Source: Diadema setosum
Lineage: Eukaryota; Echinodermata; Echinoidea; Diadematoida; Diadematidae
Direction of reading: 5' to 3'
DNA: 64,000 nucleotides
NCBI RefSeq assembly: GCF_964275005.1
Contig: NC_092705.1
Coordinates: 2,060,071 to 2,124,070 of the forward strand
Of this stretch, positions 1-15,849 are shown piece after piece (the first letter of the stretch is position 1; the number at the start of each line of letters is the position of its first letter). The position numbers were made by a program, and so were the translations under genes. A model generated the notes under the pieces. It was given only the letters and a program-made list of their open reading frames with translations. It was not told the DNA's origin and ran no database searches.

Positions 1-10
1 ACTCGTCGAC

Positions 11-25
11 CACCCCCCCCCCCCT
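11..25. repeat. Poly-C tract just inside intron 5 of gene A
   Basis: A C run lies about 45 nt past the exon 5 donor, so the transcript would carry a long G run there. The run is kept in paralogue B at about 30217-30230. G runs near donors can act as splicing enhancers; that role is inferred. Confidence 0.6.
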
Positions 26-69
26 CATTCCCACTTGCCTAGCAGTGCGGGGACTGCAGACCGACTTAC

Positions 70-4403
<4,334 letters not shown>

Positions 4404-4829
4404 CTTTTCTCTCTGTGGGTACCTTGGATAATATAAATATATTCGATTAAAACGATCATAATTATCAAAACACAAGAAACAGGGACAAGATGATGTCAAT
4501 ATTATTTGTAACATATACGATATAGATGACGAAAAGGAGTTTCCCAAATGTATTCATTTTACAAACCTACAATTACCATCATACGTCCACACTACTCTTC
4601 CAAACCACAGCTGAAGTTTTGCCAGTTGTTAAAAGGAAATCAATATCCGGCATTAGCCAATATATATGCTATGCTCCAATGTCAATTTGAATAATATGAA
4701 GTTGTATCCAACACACAGATTATACAAAAATTTAAAGCTATTCGATAATGTACAAAGTCCAAAGACACAAAACATGTCAAGAGTTATAGGCTAGCCAACG
4801 TCGAATATCCAATATTTCTCCATCGCCAC

Positions 4830-5170
4830 GTGTATCTATCAGACTGTCTACGCACCAACGTTGTTCGTCTAATAATCGATTCGTCTGTGTTCCCCAATCG
4901 TCTATTCAATTTGTCTGGTTACCATTTTGTCACTTGGGTTCCATCCAGTTTGGCTAATACCCATATACACGATATAGATAATTTCTTACTTAGCCTTAAC
5001 CCCATTTCGGCAAATGTTTATTTAGTGTAATGACTATAGTTTGGCTACTTATCAATTAGTCTGCTGACCAGTTGGTCTCATGGCACTTGTAGTCTAATGC
5101 ACAAATGATCTAATGACCATTTAGTCTACAGCACACTCTGTCTAATGTTCATTTGGTCTAATTAAGTTGT
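4830..5170. repeat. Cluster of short GTCTAAT / TTTGGTC words upstream of gene A
   Basis: Words such as GTCTAAT, TTAGTCTA, TTTGGTC and TGACCATTT recur every 15-25 bp (for example 4868, 5092, 5109, 5129, 5150). The opposite-strand form (TTTAGACC, TGGACC, TTAGCC) appears at 6055-6165, so the 4.8-6.16 kb block may be one foldback-type element. Same in C at 54590-54905 and 56085-56165. Family unknown. Confidence 0.6.
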
Positions 5171-6210
5171 TTGTCGTGTTCCATTCACGTCCAAGCCCTG
5201 GTATTTTTACAGTGTTGTCTGGTTCAACAGATGAAATTATCGTATCAGAGACTGAAAATCGTTCTTGGAGAAAATTATCGTACAACCGGTAGTTATTGTG
5301 ATTAATACGTGTTTCACATCAGCGCGAAAAGAAAAATATTCCGAAATAGAAAATGATTCTGAAACGATGGTGCATTGCACAAAATACGCTTTTCTGTTAG
5401 TTCATTAAGTATTCATGCTATCAGTAAAATGGCAACAGTGCAATGCAAAATAGAGCTTTACCAGCGCCGAGGGTCTATAAATCAGAACATTTTGGTATTC
5501 TGGTGCCGTCGCTCAATACGATTGCTCGCGCACGTGCCTTGCAAGATAACGAATGATTATGTCGATTTGAGTACATTGATTAGTATCACTAATTAACGTT
5601 GTCATTACATTGATGTCAAAAGCGTCATCATACTCATTTATACACCTGTTACTTAAATGCAACATTAATTGTTGGTTTTGTTTACGTTCAATGGTCCCCC
5701 TCCTATAATACACCATAGAAATCTGGCTACGCTGGTGAGTGTCACAGGAGGTATGGTATCTGATATCAGGGGTGTCGCTAAAGACTTGTTTGTAGGAAAG
5801 GGGCGTCCTAAGGCTTTTGAATGTGATTGGTTGTGATTGATATTTATACGTTCATGGTTATTTGGTTTTCCAGAATCAATAGACAATACCCTACGATAGC
5901 ATACACTACAAGCAGCTGTCTGTTAGGAGAGCCATCAAATCAACGTGTGCATTTCGATTCTTGTATGTCTACTCTGTGACTTGAAAGCAGTCCATAGACC
6001 ATACGGTATTAAAACGGAATCAGGGGAAAAATACAAAGACGAGATTGCGATTAGAAAATTTTGCCATAAGACTAAATCACAATTAGCCAAAATGGACAAT
6101 AGAGACTACTGGACCAAACGGCATTTAGACCAAATTTATAGTACAAAATGGGTTTAGCATTATAGTACAAAATGGGTTTAGCATTATAGTACAAAATGGG
6201 TTTTAAAACT

Positions 6211-7182
6211 GATGTTTTAAAAATAGAGGTATAGTCCCAAATTACTCAACTTTTTAGCAGTAAACGTATGCAAGCTACATTCTATTATCATTAATGCAAC
6301 ACGCTTAAGCATTTGATGCAGGTTGTGTATGGTTACCCAGGGTGAATTGTACAGTCTGTTCTTTTTTGTTCAGGATGGCATCTGCAAACGGGTGCCATCT
6401 GAACTGAATACAGTATCAGCCGAATGTTATATTCTTCTCCACTCACGCAGTGGACCGGCTGCACAGTGTATTACAATACAATATGTTAACCTGTATTTTG
6501 TTCGAATTTGGTGTGTGCCTTGCGCTTTAGAGTTGCCCTTGGCAACCGTGTACTTGCCCTATATAGTAGCGGTTGCCAAGGGCACCAGCGTGTGGATCTT
6601 CTTGGGGCATAGGGATGGGGTGATCTTTTGCTCTGCAGCTATGGGAGAGGAGAAATCCGTATAAGAATGAATGATAAAAACGGTTTATTCATAGATATTT
6701 CTTGTTTTCAAGCCCATTGCTGGGTCTCTCCAAATTGATTCCTCGGGCATGGGTTCCCTTAGACTGTAGCTGTTAGAGATATGTACCCGGCAGGCATGAT
6801 GGTTGTCAGGTCACTTTATTGTAATCTAGAGCCTGCACGGGGTAATGGTTCATTGTAACTAAATCCATGTTTATACCATAATCCATGTGATAAATGCGTG
6901 GTTTTGATTCTCGGTATTTTATTGCGTTTAGAGCCTGCACGGGGTTATGATCCATTGCAACCAGATCCACGTCTATACCATAATCCATGCGAGAAATATT
7001 TTGTTATGATTCTCAATATTTACTAAAACTGCCTGCAATTAATGTTCTGTTGTTGTTCTTGACAAATACCCTTTATGACATAATGATAATAAGTTAAAAA
7101 ATGTGTTTGTGTGGGTTTTTTTCTCTCTCTTGGTCGAAATATTTTTCTGATTAATTGGCATCCCAATTCAGAACTCCAACAG
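6211..7182 (+). repeat. LINE leader, tandem unit 1
   Basis: Starts GATGTTTTAAAAATAGAGG; repeated from 7183. Contains GTTGCCCTTGGCAACCG with a near inverted copy 30 bp on (6533-6585), and a ~108-bp internal tandem pair at about 6828-6935 and 6936-7043 (AGAGCCTGCACGGGGT...CCATAATCCATG). Confidence 0.75.
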
Positions 7183-7790
7183 CTGATGTTTTAAAAATCT
7201 AGGTATGCTCCCAAATTACTCAACTTTTTAGCAGTCAACGTACACAAGCTACATTTCATTATCATTATTGCGACACGCTTGAGCATTTTATGCAGGTTGT
7301 ATAGTTACCCAGGATGAATTGTCCAGTCTGTTCTTTTTGTTCAGGATGGCATCTGCAAACGGGTGCCATCTGAACTGACAATATCAGCCGAGTATTATAT
7401 TCTTCTCCACTCACGCAGTGGACCGGCTGCACAGTTTATTACAATATATTATGTCAACTTGTAACTTGCTCGAATTTGGTGTGTGCCTTGTTCGCTATAG
7501 AGTTGCCCTTGGCAACCGTGTACTTGCCCTATATATACTGGCGGTTGGCGGTCCCAGCGTGTTGGTCTTGTTGGGGCATAGGGAAGGAGTGATCTTTTGA
7601 TCTGCAGCTATGGGAGAGGAGGAATCTGTATAGAATTAATGATACAAACGGTTTATTTACAGATGTTCCTTGTGAACAAGCCCATTGCTGGTTCTCTCCA
7701 AATTGATTCCTCGGGCAAGGGTTTCCTTCCTAGAGTTGCCCTTGGCAACCGCGTACTTGCCCTATATACTGGCGGTTGGCGGTCCCTATG
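7183..7790 (+). repeat. LINE leader, tandem unit 2
   Basis: Second copy, starts GATGTTTTAAAAATCTAGG, with a partial third copy of the GTTGCCCTTGGCAACCG segment at 7731-7790. The place, directly upstream of the LINE coding region, fits tandem promoter monomers like those of some mammalian L1s; function inferred. Confidence 0.65.
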
Positions 7791-8390
7791 AGACTTGAGA
7801 TGTCTTCTCTTCTGTCATAACACGATACGTATTATATACATTATGTTCCTTCTACTGAATGGATAAAGTATAATTACCGGAGTTTTATTATAACTTATTT
7901 TGTATATATTAGCATGCTTATGACAAACTGTTTTCTTTATGTTTGTCCCAACTAAGATCGTATTAATGTTATGTATAGGACGACCCTATTTTCTTTTGTA
8001 GATAACGTTATGTCAAGAGACAACGATATAACGTGTAACTGCAATATTGCAACAATCTCCACAGTCAAATTGTTCTCTACTGCCCTCTACAGGTGCCCTC
8101 GTGGACTCAAGCAACGGACAACTCGCTCACCCTTTAATACGCAATTCAATAGACACAGCATACAATTCAATTAATGATGATGACTTTCTTGATTTGGCAG
8201 GACTTTCTTTTGTACAAAACGAATCAAATATCAATCAAAATGACACTTTTTTGGTTATTATGTTTCCGACAGTTTTAATTCATCGCCGCAAGAATTAGAT
8301 TATGATTTTGACACTGAGAACCAATTGCAAAGTCCGTCTTCTAAATATCTCACTCAAACCCAATTTAACAATGTTGTCAAGGAGTATGAT

Positions 8391-9435
8391 AGTACTATTT
8401 TTTCTCTTTTACATCTTAATATTAGGAGTATTAACAAACATTTGAAGAATTGAGGTTATTTTAAAATAGTCCCATTGTGCACAATATCTCGGCGGTAGGT
8501 TTAACCGAAACCTGGCTCTCTCATGACTCCAGTCTTCCATTCGCTCTTGACGGGTACGATTTAGTGGTTAATAACAGACAAAATAGGGTAGGTGGAGGTG
8601 TTGATTATGTAGTTCGTGATGAGTTTAACAGTATGACTGATTCCTTTGAGTCTTTATCTATTGAAATCACAGTTCCAGGCAGTAAAAATATAATCATAGG
8701 AGTAGTATATAGACCACCAAGCGCGAATACTAAATTATTCTTAGATTATCTTTCGGAATTGGTTAAAAACCCACTTTTTATAATAAAAATTGTTTTATAA
8801 TGGGTGATTTCAATATAGATTTATTAAAACAGAATAATGTGTCGCAAGATTTTTTGGAAATATTTTTTATCTGCCTCTTTTTTACCCTTAATATCTAAAC
8901 CCACATGTTAATGAATCCGTTTCTCTTATTGATAATATTTTTTGTAACATTCTTCCTCCTCCCGATTCTTTTCTAGTACTCTCAGATATCACCGATCACT
9001 TCCCCATCTCGACTGGTTTTTCTTTTAATGAGACAGTTAATAATAAAAACAACTGTTAAACGAAGAATCACACATGAAAGTATAGCCAGGTTAGGTGCTA
9101 GTTTAGACATCGCAGACTGGTCCTATATCTTTGATACAGATGATGTTAATTTGTCTTTTGAGTATTTTATGAAGATTTTTATCCAACATTTGGACATGTG
9201 TATTCCAAATCGTAGAGAAAAATCAGCTAATTATAAAAAATACCTAGGCTCCCATGGATTTCAAAATCGCTCTTGCGTTCAGTGAATAGAAAGAATAATT
9301 TATATTACAGATTTAAAATGAAACGTACTGAGCAATCAAAGGTGAAATATACTAGTTACAAGAATACTTTGACGAAAATTATACGTACAGAAAAGAAAAA
9401 ATATTATACTAATCAGTTACAATTTTACAGGCATG
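8391..9435 (+). pseudogene. LINE ORF2, endonuclease and linker region
   Basis: APE-type endonuclease motifs are readable: LLHLNIRSINKH, SAVGLTETWLS, RVGGGV, IGVVYRPPS, then MGDFNIDLL. Several frame changes separate them (near 8450, 8787 and 8880), so it is decayed. The linker region (9028-9435) continues to the nested LTR insertion at 9440. No ORF1 recognised upstream. Confidence 0.8.
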
Positions 9436-9440
9436 ATATG

Positions 9441-10618
9441 TGTCACGTGAGTGACTTTTTTTTTCTCTGCTACTCTGACACCGAAAGAACGGAAATTCAA
9501 ACTGTTTGCATGCAGTTATGTTCACTCTTAAAACATCCGAGTCAGAACTGACCCGGAACTGGGTCCGTTGGGGTCATACACCGTTCCGGATCAGAAATGA
9601 TAAGGAATGTGGTCAGATATGACCCATTCAGAGTCATGAATCGGGTCAGGATGACCCCATTCGGGGTCTTCATGACCAAATTCCAAGTCATTTCTGACCC
9701 GGAACGGTGTATGACCCCAACGGACCCAGTTCCGGGTCAGTTCTGACTCGGGTCTTTTTAGAGTGTTCGAGTTTAACTACAACCAACATCCCAGTGACAC
9801 TGACATAGCTGAGTCTCGACTGAGCTAGCGAACATAGCCACCACCTCGATGGGAATTATTGAATAATACATAACACCGCAAACCGGGCATGCTGTTGCCA
9901 TGCTATTTCTTTAGTGTAGGAAAGGCATGAAAAGGCAAGTGTATGGGAGTGTAAGGGACTTTAGTGTTAATCTCTATGGCAAGGGGAGCTATTAAAAAGT
10001 TGAGTAATGTAGAGGATCGGGGAGAAACACTTTAATCAGACATCCAGCATAGATCTCCGCTTAGGCAGCAGTCGTTCTTCTGGGGGTTTTTCACGTCGGT
10101 GAGATGCGAGCTCCAGCTGCCGATATAAACTGAACTTTGACAGTTATTATCCGAATTTTGGTACGGAGCTCAATCTCCATTTGATGCTCGCCGTCGCTTA
10201 AGCTCGGGCATCGCGGGTCAAGTCAGGAGTCTGCGTGGTAGCAGGGACTAGTGAAGGCCGAGGAGCTGAGAGGACCGCCGATAGGGTAGCGTCTAGCTGA
10301 GTGGCCAAGTCAAAGGGGTGCTTCCAAGAGACAAGCCAAGCGACTGTGCCGAGGTCGACGACGAGGGCATCGGGCATCGATGACGACTGAGCCAAGCTGA
10401 GGGGATCACCGGTTCAAGTCATCCAAGATAACCCAGTTATGTATTTGTTATTTGTTTCCGACTATCTTTTATGCCCAATGTATTGTTATATGCTGTGAAC
10501 GAGAAAGCTACAAAGATTTGGAAGATTAAACTCGAACATAACTGCATGCAAACAGTTTGAATTTCCGTTCTTTCGGTGTCAGAGTAGCAGAGAAAAAAAA
10601 AAAGTCACTCACGTGACA
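9441..10618 (+). repeat. 5' LTR of the Gmr1-like element
   Basis: Begins TG, ends CA. Its first ~80 bp are nearly the exact inverted complement of its last ~85 bp (10534-10618), so the LTR is a large foldback. A 243-bp MITE (9523-9765) is inserted inside it. Only the end of the 3' LTR (about 14810-14891) is present for comparison. Confidence 0.8.
9523..9765. mobile_element. MITE inside the 5' LTR
   Basis: Almost fully palindromic: CACTCTTAAAACATCCGAGT at the left, its inverted copy ending TTTTTAGAGTG at the right, with long arms rich in GACCC/GGGTC. Flanked by TT; the uninterrupted LTR arm at 10530 reads straight through (CTCGAACATAAC). Superfamily not assigned. Confidence 0.8.
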
Positions 10619-10622
10619 ATTT

Positions 10623-10640
10623 TGGAGGTCCCACCGAGAT
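10623..10640 (+). other. Primer-binding site of the LTR element
   Basis: TGGAGGTCCCACCGAGAT begins 4 nt after the LTR, as expected for a tRNA 3'-end complement (TGG against CCA). The tRNA was not identified. Confidence 0.6.
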
Positions 10641-10865
10641 TCTGCTACCTGATTAGAAAAAGTTATTCAGATACTCTTTTAACATGCTTTAGGCTTAAAT
10701 GCGGTGTTTGTGTTGGATTGAAATTCCATTGCTAAATCATACACATTACCGTCATACATGTTATTATCGTCGATGTAATAACTGTGTCGTATGTTTGATC
10801 GGAAACATTACCCCAGTGCGAATCGTGCAAGTATGTCGCCTTGTGTGACAGTTTGATTGAAGTTT

Positions 10866-11190
10866 TTCTCCCAAAGATTATGCCCTTGGTGTTGCCTACT
10901 AGAGGCACATGTGTGATGTAGATTCGGATGTTGAATCTGTGTGGAGTGTTGCTCCTTATTACAAGGTTACGCCCTTGGTGTTGCATATTATATGCATGGA
11001 TTACAGATTCGGGTTTGTGCGCATGAGTCTATGTGGAGTGTTACTCCTTTTTCAAGGTTATGCCCTTGGTATTGCCGGTTAGAGGCAGTGTGATAGATTC
11101 GGGGTTTGCATGCATTAATGAATCTGTGAGGAGTGTTATTGCAAGGTTACGCCCTTGGTGTTGCCTGGTATAGGCATGTTTGGTGGATTG
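10866..11190 (+). repeat. Leader repeats with short hairpins in the LTR element
   Basis: Four ~90-bp repeats marked by GCCCTTGGT at about 10882, 10971, 11062 and 11151. Each is followed by a small stem: TGCCT/AGGCA, TGCATA/TATGCA, TGCC/GGCA, TGCCT/AGGCA. The stem in unit 2 changes on both sides. Confidence 0.7.
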
Positions 11191-11478
11191 TAGTGTTGGG
11201 TTTGTACGGTCCCAAAATAATTGTATGCTCATTGGGAGATACACATACGGCTCTAGTATGCTTTTGACAAGGTACTAGCGGTTTGGTATGTGGAATATTT
11301 GTTGAGTGAATTTCAGCTGTTTGTCATTTGCAATTGTATGTTCATTCGGAGATACAAATAGTTGGAAAGTACGCTGGTTACAGGGTAGTACTTTTGTCGG
11401 AATTGGATAGCTAGGGGTTAGTCAGCTGTTGTTTTGTACGACTACACGTCTGCTTAGTCTGGAAGTTACATATTCAGT

Positions 11479-12540
11479 ATGGCTAGTGTTGAGCAAACCA
11501 GAGAGTTCTCTTCATTAGGCAGAGAAATGGGCCTTAGTGGTGGTGAATTGAGTAGCTTTGTTTCAGAGCGATGCCAGGCAATTGAAGCAGAGCTTATAAG
11601 CTGAACGCGAAGCTCGTGAAGCTGCCCGTGAAGCTGCCCGTGAAGCTGATCGTAGCTAAAAGCACGCGAAGCTGAGCGTGAACGCGAAGCTCTAGAAAAG
11701 GCGCGCGAACATGAAATAAAATTAGCACAGTTGCGTATGGAGGGAGAAACATCAAATGTTGGTAGGCCCCAGTTAGCTGGCTTAAAGGTGAAAGTAGGTC
11801 GATTTGATGACGCACATGATAAAGTTTGATGCTTATGTCACAAAGTTCGAAATGTTGATGAAAAGTCAGAATATCCCGGTAGACATGTGGGTGTTGTATT
11901 TGATTTCCAATCTAACAGGCAAAGCGTTAGATGTTGTGAATCGGATGAGTGCTGATGATCGCGAGAATTATGCTACAGTGAAGCATGAGCTGATGTCTTA
12001 TTATCATCTCACTGAAGATGGGTATAGGCGGAGTTTCAGATCAGCCAAGCCAATGAAGTTTGAGCGCCCAAAACAGTTTGCTACTCGAATGAAGGGGTAT
12101 TTTGATCATTGGGTGGAAGAGGCTGAAATTGGGGATACTAGAAAGGATCTAGAGGATTTGATTTTGCAAGAGCAATTTCTGACAGATTGTCCCAGAGAAG
12201 TAGTTAGGTTTGTCAAGGAACGAAAATGTAAAGATTTCAAGGAGGTAGTTGACTGCGCAGAAATCTATGTAGAAGCTCACGGCCCTCATGCATTTTCGGG
12301 TGTACAGAAATCGGAAAGAAACCGGTCAGATTCAAAGCCGGATAGCAAACCGCCCCAACAAAATCAGGTCAAGAAGACTAGTACGTATCAGAAACCGGCC
12401 GATGCTCAGTCAAAGGCAGGAAAGGCTATGGAAAATAGGACTTTTCAGGGCAGGGGTTGCTATATGTGTGGAAACCCAAATCACATGAAAAGAGATTGTC
12501 CCATGTTGTCTACGGTAGGCCTGTATCAGCTCAAGGTTTG
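11479..12540 (+). mobile_element. gag region of the Gmr1-like element
   Basis: Starts MASVEQTREFSSLG, followed by an Ala/Glu/Arg-rich stretch, then a capsid-like part whose end (LILQEQFLTDCPREVVRFVK) resembles the SCAN domain, and a CCHC knuckle CYMCGNPNHMKRDC. SCAN domains of vertebrate zinc-finger proteins are thought to derive from Gmr1-type gag. Not intact as a whole. Confidence 0.8.
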
Positions 12541-14807
12541 ATGGGTGCTGGGGAAGGTATGGCCCCAAAGGTAGACATGAATGTGGCGAATGAGGTGTCT
12601 CGGGGTGATTCTGAGCCGGGAGTTGTTGATTCGACGGCGGGTTGCTTCCCCATTGAAAGAGTGGTCGATGACTTTGAGGATGTGAAAATGAAAGTGGTTG
12701 ACAAAGTTGGAATGGCATACAATGATGTCGCCGCGATGGTGAATCGTATGCCGGTTGTGTCTGGAAGACTGATGCCAGATAATACACCCGTGTCTGTTTT
12801 GCGTGATACAGGTTGTAGTACGTGCGTGGTGAAAGAGAAATTGGTTAGAAATGACCAATTAACAGGTCAACATCAGGCAGTGAGGTTAATTGACGGTACG
12901 GTTAGGCGTTTTCCCGTGGCTAAGGTAGCTGTTGACTCACCATATTTTGAAGGGGAAGTTGAAGCCGTGTGCATGCCTGATTGTTTGAGTGAGGTAGCTA
13001 TCGGGAACGTAGAAGGGGCTCGTGAACCGAGTGACCCCAATCTACATTGGGTCCCAAAGAGTGTTGTGTCTGACCCGGATGTAGAGGTCATAATCCCGGA
13101 TATGGGTCTAGAAAGTTCAAATGATGGTGTAGAACAGGACGTCGAGGTCGCAATCCCGGGTGAGCTGGATGATACAGGGATGGCTGTTGAAACTCGTGCA
13201 CAAAAGGTGAAGGATTCGAGGCCTAGTAAAGGTTTGACTGTTGCAGATCCTGTTGATAATGTGCGGTCGAGTGAATTTCTAAAGGAACAGAAAGATGATG
13301 AGTCGTTGCGCCCTCTATGGCAGAAAATAGGACATGTTGATAATTCCAAGTACAAGTTTGTGTGTGAACAGGGGTTTCTAGTTAGGCAGAAAAAGGATGA
13401 AAGTAATCAGGGCATAGGTCCTAAATTGCTCGTAGTGCCTAAGCCTCGTACGAACGAGATAATGCGAGTCGCACATAACTCACTCCTAGGTGGACATTTG
13501 GGTATCAACAATACTTTGTCTAAGATCCAGACTCAGTTCTGTTGGCCTGGGATATCGGAAGACGTGGCTAATTTCTGTAGGTCATGTGATGTATGCCAAA
13601 GGACTATTGACAAAGGTAGGGTGCCCAAGACTACCCTTGGTAGGGTCCCCCTCATTGGTGTCCCGTTTCAACGCATTGCGATAGATCTCCTTGGTCCATT
13701 CATGCCGTCTGCTCGCAAACACACTCATATCCTGACCATTGTAGATTATGCGACTAGGTATGTGGAGGCGATACCGTTGAAATCGATATCAACTGTTGAC
13801 GTAGCTGAGGCGTTAGTTTCGGTATACAGCCGGGTTGGGATTCCTACTGAAGTGATGTCGGATCTAGGGACACAGTTTGTGTCTGATTTGATGCGTGAGG
13901 TGTGTAGGTTGCTGTCGATAGGACAGTTGACAAGTTCTCGCTACCATCCTATGTGCAATGGCCTCGTTGAACGGTACAACGCTGTGGTGAAATCAGCTCT
14001 GAAGCGGTTGTGTTCCGAGGAGCCACGTCAGTGGGATAGGTATCTTCCGGCGTTGTTGTTTGCTTTGCGAGAAGCACCGAGTTCGAGCCTGGGGTTTTCT
14101 CCGTTCGAGTTGTTGTATGGGAGACATGTTCGGGGGCCTTTGGATGTGCTCAGAGAACTGTGGACAGCGGAGAAACTAGATCCAGAGCTCATGAGCGAGT
14201 ATGAGTATGTGATAGAGTTGAGAGACAGGCTGGTCAAGTCATAGCGAATTGCACAAGATACACTGAAGTACTCTGCAAAAAGGTACAAAGGGTATTATGA
14301 CAGAAAGGCTAGGCCTAGGAAGTTGAATGTAGGGGATGACGTGCTCATTCTGTTGCCAACTGAGCACAACAAGCTGCTGGTAAAGTGGCAAGGTCCTTAC
14401 AAGGTAGTAGGGGTCAAGTTTGACTATGACTATGTGGTTGATGTTGATGGTGTTGCCAAAACATATCACATCAATTTGTTGAAGAGGTACTATAGTCGAC
14501 GTGAAGAGGTACCAGTGGCCAGTTGCTTTGAGGTTGAGAGGGTCGAAGCCAGTGAGGAAGTTGTTGAGGTCATGGCTGACGAGGAAGATATGGCAGAGAC
14601 TGGTTGTGATTGGAATAGGGAGATGCCCAGTATGCCCAGCGTAGTACAGATGGAGTTTGTTGACATGGTAACAGTAGATCCAGTCTTAAAGGATAGTGAG
14701 AGGACTCAGGTGCAAAAGATCCTCTGTGAATATCAGGATATATTCACTGATATCCCGAAGAAGACAACCATATCTGAATGTGAAATCGGGTTTGTGAAAT
14801 GTGAATG
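12541..14807 (+). mobile_element. pol region of the Gmr1-like element: protease, integrase, RT edge
   Basis: Protease: VLRDTGCSTCVV near 12795. Integrase zinc finger HNSLLGGHLG...CRSCDVCQ (13470-13600). Integrase core with IDLLGPF, MSDLGTQFVS, and NGLVERYN (13680-13980). GPY/F-type segment LVKWQGPYKV near 14380. Then ILCEYQDIFTDIPKKTTISE (about 14730), the usual lead-in to a Ty3/gypsy reverse transcriptase. Interrupted as a reading frame. Confidence 0.8.
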
Positions 14808-14896
14808 TGAACATAACTGCATGCAAACAGTTTGAATTTCCTTTCTTTCGGTGTCAGAGTAGCAGAGAAAAAAAAAGTCACTCACGTGACAATATG

Positions 14897-15830
14897 CAAA
14901 ATACATGGAAATTTTTAAAGCAAGTCATGAATATATCAAATGTTAAGTCAAATATTACAAAAATTAGATTCGATGGCGAAATTTTTGAAGATCCTCATCA
15001 AATTTGTAATATTTTGAATAATCATTTTTCTTCAATTGGGGAAAGCCTGACAAGTAACATTCCTCCCTCCACAAAACATTTTTCCGAATTTTTCGGTCCA
15101 CCAAATTCTAGTTCAATATTTTTTAATCCAACATACACTCAAGAGATAATCAATATTGTCTCTGATTTTAGTTCCAAAAAAAAAAAGTGCTGGACACGAT
15201 GGCATCAGTAATTTTCTTTTAAAGGGGGTAATATCGTCAATTGCGGATCCTTTAGCTCATATATTTAATTTATCCCTTTTTAACGGCACCTTCCCCGAAA
15301 GTATGAAAACAGCAAAAGTCATCCCTCTGTTTAAAAAAGGTGACAAATTAGACGTAAATAATTACCGACCAATTTCTTTGTTAAGTGCATTGTCAAAAAT
15401 TGAAAAATTTGAAAAAATCATTTATAAAAGAAATATTAGTTTCTTTAAATTCAATAATATATTTTCGAATTCTCAGTTTGGATTTAGGGAGAAACATAGC
15501 ACTACACATGCATTGTTGAGTTTTATAGAAAAAGTGTCACATGCTATCGATAAATCTTAGCTCATCTGGTAGGTTTGTTCCTGAACTTCTCCAAGGCCTT
15601 CGACACCATCAATCATGATATTTTACTTAACAAATTACATCATTATGGAGTGCGTGGGAAGGCCTTGGAGTGGTTCAGGAGCTACTTTATGAACAGGAAA
15701 CAATATGTCTCTTTAAATGGTTGTAATTCACAAATGTTAAATATTGAAATGTGGGGTGCCACAGGGAAGTTTATTAGGTCCACTGTTGTTTAATGTTTAC
15801 ATAAATTAATGATTTTTGTAGATCATCAGA
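14897..15830 (+). pseudogene. LINE ORF2, reverse transcriptase region
   Basis: RT motifs: [94 protein letters not shown]. The GVPQGS block is readable only after a frame change near 15755, and others lie near 15175 and 15558. CR1/Jockey group by these motifs. Confidence 0.88.
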
Positions 15831-15849
15831 TGTTCTTTCTTTCATTCTC

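Larger units (their letters stand above)
9441..14891 (+). mobile_element. Gmr1-like Ty3/gypsy LTR retrotransposon (fossil)
   Basis: Ends TGTCACGTGA...TCACGTGACA and is flanked by a 5-bp target repeat ATATG (9436-9440 and 14892-14896). Parts: 5' LTR 9441-10618, primer-binding site from 10623, leader with hairpin repeats, gag with SCAN-like region and zinc knuckle, protease, integrase, and only the leading edge of reverse transcriptase before a short remnant of the 3' LTR. Integrase lies before reverse transcriptase, the order that defines Gmr1-like elements. Broken: the coding region is interrupted a few times and most of RT/RNase H is not present. Age: younger than its LINE host, itself younger than the A/C duplication. 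Confidence 0.85.

Noticed and set aside
6211-7720. Pair of LTRs
   Set aside because: No TG...CA ends, no primer-binding site, and no target repeat. The units lie inside the borders of the LINE insertion, so leader units are the better reading.
10198-10395. 65-residue minus-strand frame in the LTR
   Set aside because: Lies inside the LTR, no family motif, no start context or neighbour that supports it.
9441-10618. Independent foldback DNA transposon
   Set aside because: The target repeat ATATG flanks 9441-14891 as a whole, and a primer-binding site follows at 10623, so it is the LTR.
12410-13355. Long antisense frames across the LTR element
   Set aside because: Shadows of the gag/pol frames; no motifs, and biased Ser/Thr composition expected of antisense.
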